Part shown: positions 56,012 to 64,000 of the stretch, one piece after another
Position numbering within the stretch: the first letter of the stretch is position 1
Layout of the letters: the number at the start of each line of letters is the position of its first letter
Program-made: the position numbers and the translations under genes
Notes under the pieces: model-generated
What the model was told of the DNA's origin: nothing
The model's input: only the letters and a program-made list of their open reading frames with translations
Databases searched by the model: none
Assembly: GCA_035772735.1 (NCBI GenBank)
Contig: JASDFA010000001.1
Coordinates: 91,227,501 to 91,291,500, forward strand
Reading direction: 5' to 3'
Origin: Datura wrightii
Lineage: Eukaryota; Streptophyta; Magnoliopsida; Solanales; Solanaceae
DNA: 64,000 nt

Positions 56012-56800
56012 TTGAGCACAACATTCCACCCTCAGACAGATGGACAGGCGGAACGCACAATTCAGACGCTCGAAGATATGTTGCGAGCGTGTGTGTTAGA
56101 TTTCGGTGGTAGCTGGGTTGGGCATTTGCCCTTAATCGAGTTTGCTTATAATAATAGCTATCACTCAGCTATCCAGATGGCACCTTTTGAGGCTTTATAC
56201 GGGCGAAAGTGCAGATCGCCGATTGGCTGGTTCGAAATAGGAAAATCAGCGTTGATTGGGCCATACATTATTCAGCAGTCAGAGGAGAAGGTAAAACTTA
56301 TCAAAGAACGCCTACTGACTGCACAGAGCCACCAGAAGTCATATGCAGATGTGCGGCGCAGAAACCTGGAATTCGAGGTGAACGACTGGGTATTTTTAAA
56401 AGCATCACTGATGAAAGGGGTGATGAGATTCGGCAAGAAAGGTAAGCTCAGTCCAAGATTTGTTGGGCCTTATCAGATTCGCCGGACGATAGGCCGAGTA
56501 GCATATGAGTTGAACTTGCCTCTAGAGCTAGAGTCCGTTCATCCCGTCTTTCATGTGTCTATGCTGAGGAAATGCATAGGAGACCCATCCAGAACAGTCC
56601 CAGTCCAGGATATCCAGGTTACAGAAGAGCTGGCATACGAAGAGGTTCCGGTAGCCATCTTAGACAGACAGATTCATAGATTGAGAACTAAGGATATTGC
56701 ATCTGTCAAAGTATTGTGGCGTAACATGAACCAAAAAGAGATGACGTGGGAAGCGGAGGAAGATATGAAAGCTAGATATCCTCACTTATTCCAGGCCTAG
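56012..56800 (+). pseudogene. pol: G integrase C-terminal half and chromodomain
   Basis: 262 intact codons to a natural TAG, collinear with T 7909-8697: HPQTDGQAERTIQTLEDML, GKKGKLSPRFVGPY, and a chromodomain ending MTWEAEEDMKARYPHLFQA. An in-frame TAG near 55985 separates it from the core upstream. It opens at TTG and is not a separate gene. Confidence 0.9.
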
Positions 56801-57058
56801 CTAGGTGACAGGTATGTCAGTATTGTTACCTATGTAGTACCTTACAGTTGTTTATATATAAGTGAGAAAGATTGATGTTTAGTTATCGAATGAATCTTAT
56901 AGTATCGTGTGGAGTACCTGTATTGGACTTTTCTGTGTTTCAGGATTTTGGGATAGTCCAGATTACAGGGGAAACTCTGCCAAAATTTTCTTAAGAACAA
57001 GTTAAGCAAATTGAGTAGTCCTCTAGATAGAAGTTTACATTCGAGGATGAATGTTCTT

Positions 57059-57071
57059 AAGGGGGGGAGAA
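57059..57071 (+). promoter_or_regulatory. G polypurine tract
   Basis: TAAGGGGGGGAGAA, as in D and T, but followed by TCTGAAATGC rather than TGTTATACC. Confidence 0.85.
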
Positions 57072-57233
57072 TCTGAAATGCAATTTATAAGTCGCATTTT
57101 GCCTTGCGACGCGCCGACTTAGCGCTTGTCCGATCTTTCCCCGAGCCTTTTTCTAGCATGTATGGCTTCCAAATATGCTCGACCAACGCACGAATAGGCC
57201 ATCTAGGTGCCGGGAATCCTACGGGGTATAACA
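57072..57233 (-). repeat. Inverted U3 end at the 3' terminus of G
   Basis: The reverse complement begins TGTTATACCCCGTAGGATTC and follows 49900-50025 with about 5 mismatches in 130 bp. It then skips about 25 bp and matches part of the hairpin region (AATGCGACTTATAAATTGCATT) before the join to the polypurine tract. Confidence 0.9.
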
Positions 57234-57238
57234 TCAAC
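57234..57238. repeat. Possible target duplication of G, right copy (TCAAC)
   Basis: Compare TTAAC at 49895-49899. F 3' untranslated text resumes at 57239. Confidence 0.55.
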
Positions 57239-57361
57239 TATGTGGTTTGAATCAGAGATAGTCATTCCGTTAGTTTTCGATTTAAATGATCAGTATTTGG
57301 GTATAATTATTACGTGTCTCTATTTTCTTTCTGTTTCCAATATTCAAGGATGAATGTTCCC

Positions 57362-57374
57362 AAGGGGGAGATAT
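57362..57374 (+). promoter_or_regulatory. F polypurine tract
   Basis: AAGGGGGAGATAT directly before TGTAATACC of the 3' LTR. Upstream, 57340-57360 (CAAGGATGAATGTTCCC) resembles the pre-tract text of D and G. Confidence 0.85.
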
Positions 57375-59667
57375 TGTAATACCCCAAAAGTGCCTTAGAT
57401 TGGACTCGGTATCAAAATTTAAAGTTGGCTGAAAAACTGGGAAAATTTCACAGGATGGACGACCCAACAGATCGTTGGTCCAACCAACAACCCATTGGAT
57501 CCAATCGTTGGAAGTGAAGTATGGTGGCAGTGTATGCAACAAGTGATATAACGACTCATTGTTGGGAAAAACCAAGTTGTTGTTAATCGTGGGTAAGTAT
57601 TGGACTTAAGCATGGGGGATGTAACGAGTCATTCAACGACCCATTGTGAGCTATGACGACCCATTATCACCATTCATTTTCTAGGTTTTCATCTCTCCAG
57701 TGGAATTAACGGATGGGTACCACAACTCATTGGAGGGAAGAACGAGTCGTGTTGAGGCTCATTTTAAGGAGAAGCTCAGGGTATTCAGGAGACAAGAGAA
57801 GATCGACCCAATAATCTTTTTGATCAAAGAATGAGTCATCCTGCCAAGACGCGGTATGAATCCGGGATCAAGGCCTGGGTAGTGTATATGACGGATCATA
57901 CCACGAGTCCTAGTAGCTTCCAACGACTCATTGGCACGCCCTTTGGATCGATCTCTGCAGAATTTTTAGGGTATTTCAATAAGGGTTATTTTTCATCCTT
58001 CCTATGCTCTAAGGCCCTAAACTACGTCGTTTTATGTTATTTTTTGGGCATGTTAAGATAGGTTAAGTTCCCCTTGTATGTTCATTCTCATGCATGCAAA
58101 ATTTGGAAGAATTAAGAGAGATCAAGCCTATCCTCAAGCTCTTCTTTATCAATTCACCCTTGGGCATTCAAGGAACTTTGAAATTTGATCTTACCCAGGT
58201 ATGCAGGGTTACAAATGGGTGCTTCCATTCAGACCCATTCCCAATATCTATTAAATTATGAAAAATTGATAAAAAATCTCATGGGGTTTTAACTCAAATC
58301 TTGTGGAATTTTAATGATTTAACAATGGGTTGTTCTAAATTGTGATTTACATTATATTTTATGAATTTTGATCAGATTTTACAACTATTTTAATTATAAA
58401 ATTATCGATTTCGATTTCTACTAAATTAAGCCTAATTATGTATGATATATGATGAATGGGGTTATGATCTTTACTTAAATTATTGATATTTACAAACCCG
58501 ACATGATTTATGATTTGAAATGTGGATTTATTCAAATATCCATTATGAATTGATGATTTACAAGTTATACATATGATTTTCAAGCATGAATGAAATCTAT
58601 GACTTATGAATTATGTTTTGGCCGACTCACGGGCCTTATGTCATGGCTAGTTTATGTATTTCAAGTATGTTTATGATTATCATGATTTAACTAGCTAATG
58701 AATTCATGCATATTATACTATGAACACTATATATATTTTGGGAGTAGTATTGAACACCGAGTAGGTTCGGGGCATAGGTTTGGCCCCGGGTCTCATAAAC
58801 TACGTGCCACCGTAGGTATGTTGGGACCTCCTTGTGACTGTCCTCGGCCCAAATGGCCCTTCTCATATGTGATCACGCCCTTCATGATTCTACCTTGGCA
58901 AGGTACGAACGGCCTCCCGACTAGGTTTACAAGTCGGACTCCATGTGTGCTCATATGGGGTATATCGGTTAAGAGAATCTCCCACTGTTCCTCATGATTT
59001 ATTCATGTTTATGATTCTGTATGTTGGCTTAAGTTATGTTCAATAAATCTTTTCTCTTATGATCATGATTGCTATTGTATTACGAATGTTTTGAAACCTT
59101 TGAGCCTTATGTTATGTTACAATATTTACAACATGAGCATGATGTCCTACTCTTATGATATTTTATGAGTTGTTTTTGCATATTTTAAATGTTCGCTTTA
59201 CTTACCTTGCATACTCGGTACATTTCACGTAATGACCGCATACTTTCTATACTGTATCATTTCATGATACAGGACCCAGCTCTCAGGCTCATCTCCATCC
59301 TTAGGCCCTTCCAGAGTTTGCTATCAGCTTGTTGGTGAGTCCTCATGTTCTGAGGGCCGTATGCCTAGACATTTATGATGTACTTTTGTTTCAGCTTTGG
59401 CCAGGTTAGTTGGGGGTGTTGTCCCATCAACCCATCTTATACGATAGAGGCTTTTAGACCAAATGTAGTACTTAGCTTATGTGCATGTTTTGTGCTTCTG
59501 AATGTTATGATATGCTATGTTACATTTACGTCTCCCCTATGTCTTATGTTCAGTCTTCCGCTTAAAGTGAATAAAGTTAGATGTATGCTTATGCCATGGG
59601 CTGACTTGGGGCCGCTCAGGGTTTCTTGTCTCGTGTTACGATCCGGATCTACGTTCAGGTCGTGATA
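57375..59667 (+). repeat. F 3' LTR
   Basis: 2,293 bp, partner of 1466-3882. The terminal GTGACA of the 5' LTR is GTGATA here. The conserved LTR core lies near 59205-59245. Confidence 0.9.
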
Positions 59668-59672
59668 AGTGT
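59668..59672. repeat. Target site duplication of F, right copy (AGTGT)
   Basis: Exact copy of 1461-1465. Confidence 0.9.
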
Positions 59673-60569
59673 CTAGCACCGAGTAGCTTGACATTCAAAG
59701 GACTGCGCCAGTGTCTCATAACTACGTGGCTCCATAGGTTTATGATGATACATTACAATGTTAATGATACCCTCTTTTGTGATATCACATAATGCACGTC
59801 CCTTGCCTGGAAAGCCAGGGAAGACTCTGGCCACTTGAGTGAGATAGTTGGGGCATCATGTAAGGCTCTACCATGACGGTGTCGGTTATGACGAGTCCTC
59901 CCATTGTTCCGCATGTTTTTATGCATTATTATGTTTATGTTATTTTGGCTCAAGTGATGATTTATAAATTTTCTGTTATGACTATGATAACGAATAGATT
60001 ACTAATGATTTGAAAACCTTGAGCCTTATGTTACATTATGATATTTATATTATGAGCATGTTGTCCTACTCTTCAGACCTCTTATGAGCTTTTATGTATT
60101 TTAATTTTCCATTTTACTTACCTTACATACTCGGTATGTTCCACGTACTGACCGCATACTCTATGTTGTATCATTTCATGATACAGGTTCCGATCTTCAG
60201 ACCCAGCATCGTCATTAGCTCGTCTTGGAGATTAGCATCCAGCTCTTTGGCGATTCCTCATTCCCCGAGGAACAGTTGATATTAGTTTTCTCTTTACGTT
60301 CAGTTTCAAAAGGTTAGTTGAGGGTGTTGTCCCTTCAACCTATCAGATATGTTAGAGGCTTTCAGGCTATGTGTAGTATTCAGTTGTTATGTATGAAATA
60401 CGATCCTCTTTCTATGTTATGTTATATTTATGCTTTCTCCATGTCATGATGCTAAGTATTCCGCTTTACTTGATTGAGTTAGATGTATGTTCATGCCATG
60501 GGTCGACTTGGAGTCTCTCGGGGCTCCTTGTCCCATGTTATGATTCAGGTCTACGTTCGAGTCGTGACA
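59673..60569 (+). repeat. H 5' LTR, right part
   Basis: Continues the H LTR after F (CTAGCACCGAGTAGC) to GAGTCGTGACA. It contains the CATACTCGGTATG...CGTACTGACCGCATAC core at 60126-60160. With 172-1465 it makes an LTR of about 2.19 kb. Confidence 0.85.
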
Positions 60570-60573
60570 AACT

Positions 60574-60585
60574 AGGTATCAGAGC
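60574..60585 (+). promoter_or_regulatory. H primer-binding site, one base off consensus
   Basis: AGGTATCAGAGC where TGGTATCAGAGC is expected, right after the LTR end. Confidence 0.8.
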
Positions 60586-60777
60586 AATAGGTTAAAGTGT
60601 CCTAGAGTGTTTGAAAGCCGTGTTGAGTAGAGTCTTTTTCATGGATGTGAAGCACGACACACTTATGACGAAGAGGCTATGAGACGTTTAGAAAATGTTC
60701 CCTTCTTTCATGATCTATGTTGTGCGATGAAATGTCTCCCTATCCTTCTAATTCATTCTATTCGCAATTGCAGAATC

Positions 60778-61011
60778 ATGGCTCCCCGCAGAGTTAACGG
60801 TAGGAGGAATGGGAATGGAGACAACCACGAGGATGGCAACAAAGACGAGCACCAGCAAGCCCCACCAGTCTATGAGCACCATGCATCGGAGCCGGTTGCC
60901 CATGCTGAGTTCTGGGAAACTATTCAGATGCTAACACAAGCCTTGACTTCTTTGGTCAACCAACAGGTAGTGGCGCATGTTCCACAAAACATAAATGCGG
61001 CAGCAGCTTGA
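60778..61011 (+). pseudogene. gag: H gag N-terminal part
   Basis: ATG at 60778 (MAPRRVNGRRNGNGDN), a hydrophilic start followed by a predicted helix (EFWETIQMLTQALTSLVNQQV). It ends at a TGA at 61009, and the same frame continues into RDFLRMNPPEF. A longer frame from 60679 is leader read-through. Confidence 0.82.
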
Positions 61012-61726
61012 GTCAGGGATTTCTTGAGAATGAACCCGCCAGAATTTCTTGGGTCAAAAGTAGGTGAGGACCCACATGAGTTCATTGATGAGATTGTAAA
61101 GATCACCCAGGTCATGGGGGTGAATAGAGTTGATTGTGCTGAGTTGGCCTCATATCAGCTGAAAGGGGTCGCACCATCTAGTTTCAACAATGGAAAGATA
61201 GTAAGGCCGCTGGAGCAGGCCCTGTCACTTGGGAGGAGTTCCATCTTACATTCTTAGATCGGTTCTTACCTTGTGACATGAAGGACTTGAAGGAAGCTGA
61301 GTTCGTGAATCTTAAGCAGGGGAGGATAAAGGTATAGGAGTATTCCTTGAGTTCACTTGCTTATCAAAGTACGCCCCAGAGTTAGTGGTTGATCAGAGGG
61401 CGCGAGTAAGCTGGTTTGTTCATGGGGTGGCGAGCTACTTGGACAAAGATTGCAGGACCACTATGCTCCACCAAGAAATGGATTTCCCTCAGATAGTTTT
61501 GTACGACCAGCAGATGGAGGCAGCACATATGAGGGAGAGAGAGGCCAAAAGGGCCCAGACAGATAGTTATGGGTTTACTCAGCAGAGATGCGATGGTGAT
61601 CACCACCCTCAGATTATGTTGAGGTCGGTAGCTCCAGCACTATATCAGCTAGTGTTCCATCCATACGCAAGGGTGATCAAAGGAGTGAGGCCTCAGGTTC
61701 GGGGGATCATAGGGGCATGCAAGTAG
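61012..61726 (+). pseudogene. gag: H gag core, frameshifted
   Basis: 61024-61257 carries NPPEFLGSKVGEDPHEFIDEIVKI and ELASYQLK. A frameshift near 61185, a TAG near 61337 and another indel near 61350 break the core. 61385-61726 continues (RARVSWFVHGVASYLDKDC, EAAHMREREAKR) and ends in a stop. The order is that of chromovirus gag. Confidence 0.82.
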
Positions 61727-61779
61727 AGTGCACATTTCCAGCCTGCGGGAAGTGCGACTAGAGTCATGTCGGGGAGTGC

Positions 61780-62028
61780 TTGCTCGACTCAGATAATTGT
61801 TATGGGTGCGGTAGATCCGTCCACATGCACCGAGCATGTCCATTTTCTAGACAGGATGATGATAGAGGCCATGCACAAACTACTAGGTTAGCAGCAGCTC
61901 CAGCACATTCAGCCCTGCAGGGGGCATCCACTGGTGGGGGTGGCAGACAATGCCAAAACAGATTCTATGCCCTCGCCTCGCGTCAGGAGCAGGAGACTTC
62001 TTCGGATATGGTTACTGGTATGTTATGA
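61780..62028 (+). pseudogene. gag: H gag zinc knuckle
   Basis: Frame with an intact CX2CX4HX4C motif, CYGCGRSVHMHRAC. A Gly/Ala-rich linker and RFYALASRQEQETSSDMVTGML lead into protease. A TGA follows at once. Confidence 0.85.
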
Positions 62029-62496
62029 GTGTTTCACCTTGATGCTTATGCTTTGTTAGATCCAGGGGCTACCTTTTCTTTTGTGACCCCTTATATTAGC
62101 AGTAGCTTTGGAGTCAGTCCCGAAATTCTATCAGAACCGTTCTCAGTCTCTACTCCCATTGGTGATTCAGTTGTATCTAGGTAGGTGTATAGAAGTTGCT
62201 CGATCATAGTATTGCATAAAGTCACCTCCGCAGACCTAGTAGAATTAGCCATGACCGACTTTGATATTATTCTCGGCATGGATTGGTTGTACGCATGTTA
62301 TGCTTTTGTTAATTATAGAACCCATGCGGTGGAGTTCCACTTTTTGGGTGAGCCAGTTTTAAAGTGGAAGTGTAGTACAGTCGTTCTTGTAGGTCGCTTT
62401 ATTTCCTATCTTAAGCCCAGGAAGATGATTTCCAAAGGTTGTGTGTACCATATAGTAAGGGTTAAGGATGTTGAGTCCAAGACCCCGACTATTTAG
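62029..62496 (+). pseudogene. pol: H protease
   Basis: The aspartic protease active site reads DPGAT (62059-62073), followed by PFSVSTPIGDSV and, after stops near 62180, by 62185-62496 (ELAMTDFDIILGMDWLYACYA, GRFISYLKPRKMISKGCVYH). It ends at a TAG near 62494. Position and motifs are as in T and D. Confidence 0.85.
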
Positions 62497-62526
62497 TCAA
62501 TTCCAGTAGTATGTGAGTATCCAGAA

Positions 62527-63430
62527 GTGTTCCTTGATAATTTACCGGGTATTCCTCCCGAGAGGAAAATCGATTTTGGTATTAACCTTCTTCCCAATAA
62601 GCAGCCTATATCTATTCCTCCCTACAGAATGGCTCCAGCTGAGCTAAAAGAGTGGAAGGAGCAGTTGAAGGACCTATTAGATAAGGGTCTCATTAGATCG
62701 AGCAAGTCCCCATGGGGTGCACCAATTCTTTTTGTCCGAAAGAAAGATGGTTCTCTTCAAGTGTGTATTGATTACTGGCAATTGAACAAGGTCACCATCA
62801 AGAACAAGTATCCTCTACCCAGAATTGATTATTTGTTCGACCAGCTTTAGGGTGCCAAGTATTTTTCGAAGATAGATCTTAGATCCGGGTACCATCAGCT
62901 CATAGTTTAGGAGAGTGACATCCCGAAGACAGTCTTTAGAATGCGGTATGGTCATTATGAGTTTGTAGTGATGTCTTTTGGATTAACGAATACTCCTTTA
63001 GCTTTTATGGACTTTATGAATAGGGTGTTCAAGAAATACCTATATTCGTGATTGTGTTTATTGATGACATCCTGGTATGCTCTCGGAACGAGGAGGAGCA
63101 TGCCGCTCATCTAAGAGTGGTGCTATAGACTCTCAAGGATCGTCAGCTATATGCTAAATTGAGCAAGCGTGAGTTTTGGTTGAACTCAGTGTCGTTTTTA
63201 GGCCATGTGGTATCAAGTGAGGGCATAAAGTTGGACTCCTAGAAAATAGAAGCGGTGAAGAATTGGCCTAAACTGGTGAACCCTTCGGATATCTGGAGCT
63301 TTTTGGGTTTAGGTGGCTACTATCGAAGGTTTGTTGAATGTTTCTCATCTATTACAACACCCTTGACCAAATTGACCCAAAAGAAGGTGAATTCCAATGG
63401 TCGGAGGCTTGTGAGAGGAGCTTTTAGGAG
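62527..63430 (+). pseudogene. pol: H reverse transcriptase, frame broken
   Basis: Open to 62850 (NLPGIPPERKIDFGINLLPN, RKKDGSLQVCIDYWQLNKV), then a TAG in DQL*GAKYF, a second stop near 62909 and a short indel near 63040. The FIDD catalytic box is intact at 63057-63068 but in another frame. Later stops lie near 63127 and 63240. Confidence 0.87.
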
Positions 63431-64000
63431 TTGAAGAATCGACTTACCTCATCACCGGGGTTGACCCTACCCAAGGGTATCGATGGGTTCGTGGTGTATT
63501 GTGATGCTTCAAGGATCAGACTTTGGTGTGTATTGATGCAGCACAGGAAGGTTATAGCATATGCCTTCAGACAGTTGAAAGTTCATGAGAAGAATTACCC
63601 GACCCATGATCTTGAATTGGTAGCAGTGGTGTTCGCCTTGAAGATATGGAGGCATTATTTGTACGGGGTCCACGTGGATGTGTTTATGGATCATAAGAGT
63701 CTACAATACGTGTTCACTCAAGAGGATCTCAATCTTAGGCAAAGAAGATGGTTAGAGCTACTTAAGAACTACGATATGAGTGTGCTTTACCATCCAGGCA
63801 AGGCAAATGTAGTAGCAGACACACTTAGTGGACTATCGATGGAATGTGTGTCCTGTGTGGATGAGGGGAAGAAGGAGCTAGTGAAAGACGTGCATCGATT
63901 TTCAAGGTTGGGAGTTTGGTTGGTTGACTCGATCGATGACAGTGTTATTGTTTAGAACGGATCAGAATCATCTTTGGTGACTGATGCAAAAGCCAGACAA
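63431..64000 (+). pseudogene. pol: H RNase H and linker (cut by window edge)
   Basis: 174-codon frame to 63955 with RNase H (VVYCDASRIRLWCVLMQ, THDLELVAVVFALKIWRHYLYG, DHKSLQYVFTQEDLNLRQRRW) and the linker toward integrase. A TAG lies at 63953. Integrase would follow outside the window. Confidence 0.87.

Larger units (their letters stand above)
49900..57233 (+). mobile_element. Element G: defective Tekay-type element with inverted U3 at its 3' end
   Basis: It has a normal 5' LTR, primer site, a gag start remnant, ~2.4 kb of unrecognised DNA, a pol remnant from RNase H to chromodomain, and a polypurine tract. In place of a 3' LTR it ends with 162 bp that are the reverse complement of the first part of its own LTR. 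Both ends therefore read TGTTATACCCCGTAG inward. It lies in F between the pol stop and the polypurine tract. Confidence 0.85.
1466..59667 (+). mobile_element. Element F: Ty3/gypsy chromovirus, interrupted by O and G
   Basis: Two related LTRs (1466-3882 and 57375-59667) flank a tRNA-Met-type primer site, a gag start, degraded gag/pol and a polypurine tract. The element is bounded by a perfect AGTGT duplication. O is inserted in its gag and G between its pol stop and 3' polypurine tract, so its 58-kb span holds only about 8.5 kb of F itself. The LTRs differ at roughly one base in ten over the first 150 bp by eye. Most of RT is missing and coding frames are destroyed. Confidence 0.9.
172..64000 (+). 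mobile_element. Element H: Ty3/gypsy chromovirus-like retrotransposon, interrupted by F, right end beyond window
   Basis: The outermost element. Its 5' LTR begins TGGAATACCCC at 172, is broken at 1465 by insertion of F, resumes after 59672 and ends GTCGTGACA at 60569. A tRNA-Met-type primer site follows, then decayed gag, protease, RT and RNase H to the edge. Integrase and the 3' LTR are not in the window, so its target duplication cannot be tested; the five bases before it are ATATA. The H sequence is related to F but clearly a different family. Confidence 0.85.

Noticed and set aside
1..64000. A host gene or a cellular defence or metabolic system
   Set aside because: Essentially every long frame that I could place is gag, protease, RT, RNase H, integrase or chromodomain, or a composition artefact; no intron-bearing host gene was recognisable.

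Overview
This window is intergenic plant DNA made almost entirely of LTR retrotransposons nested inside one another. I found no host gene, rRNA or tRNA gene. Most recognisable coding sequence is Ty3/gypsy gag-pol with a C-terminal chromodomain (Tekay/Del-type chromovirus); one element has an Ogre/Tat-type gag and no pol. The host is a flowering plant with a repeat-rich genome. The LTR and gag styles remind me of Solanaceae, but that is a weak impression.

Layout, outermost first. (0) 1-139 is the 3' end of a Tekay-type LTR, then 32 bp of flank. (1) Element H, + strand, starts at 172 and runs off the right edge. Its 5' LTR is split (172-1465 and 59673-60569), followed by a decayed gag-pol from 60778. 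(2) Element F, + strand, 1466-59667, sits inside the H LTR and is flanked by AGTGT on both sides. Its gag is cut at codon 9 by the next insertion, and its pol remnant is at 46481-49792. (3a) Element O, - strand, 4119-46475, sits in F gag (GAAGT/GGAGT). It has 4.45-kb LTRs and carries gag only. (3b) Element G, + strand, 49900-57233, sits in the F 3' region (TTAAC/TCAAC). It has a normal 5' LTR, but its 3' end is an inverted copy of the first ~160 bp of the LTR. (4a) Array T, - strand, 5042-23303 (ATTTA on both sides), sits in the 3' LTR of O. Its structure is LTR-internal-LTR-internal-LTR with an exact 7,845-bp period. (4b) Element D, + strand, 25358-35633 (TATTA on both sides), sits in the same O LTR and is the least damaged copy.

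The order of insertion read from nesting agrees with LTR divergence judged by eye on short stretches: F is most diverged, O intermediate, T less, D least (about 2%). All gag-pol copies are broken. Many stops are CAG to TAG, TGG to TAG or CGA to TGA, as expected for deamination of methylated cytosine in silent chromatin.

The best observations are three. The middle LTR of array T is a hybrid: it matches the right-hand outer LTR up to 14477 and the left-hand outer LTR from 14538 on, which places an unequal crossover within 60 bp. Element G carries two U3 termini in inverted orientation flanked by a near-matching 5-bp duplication. The intact 5' LTR of O preserves the empty sites of both insertions that interrupt its 3' LTR. 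Nothing here looks like a defence system, operon or other cellular pathway.
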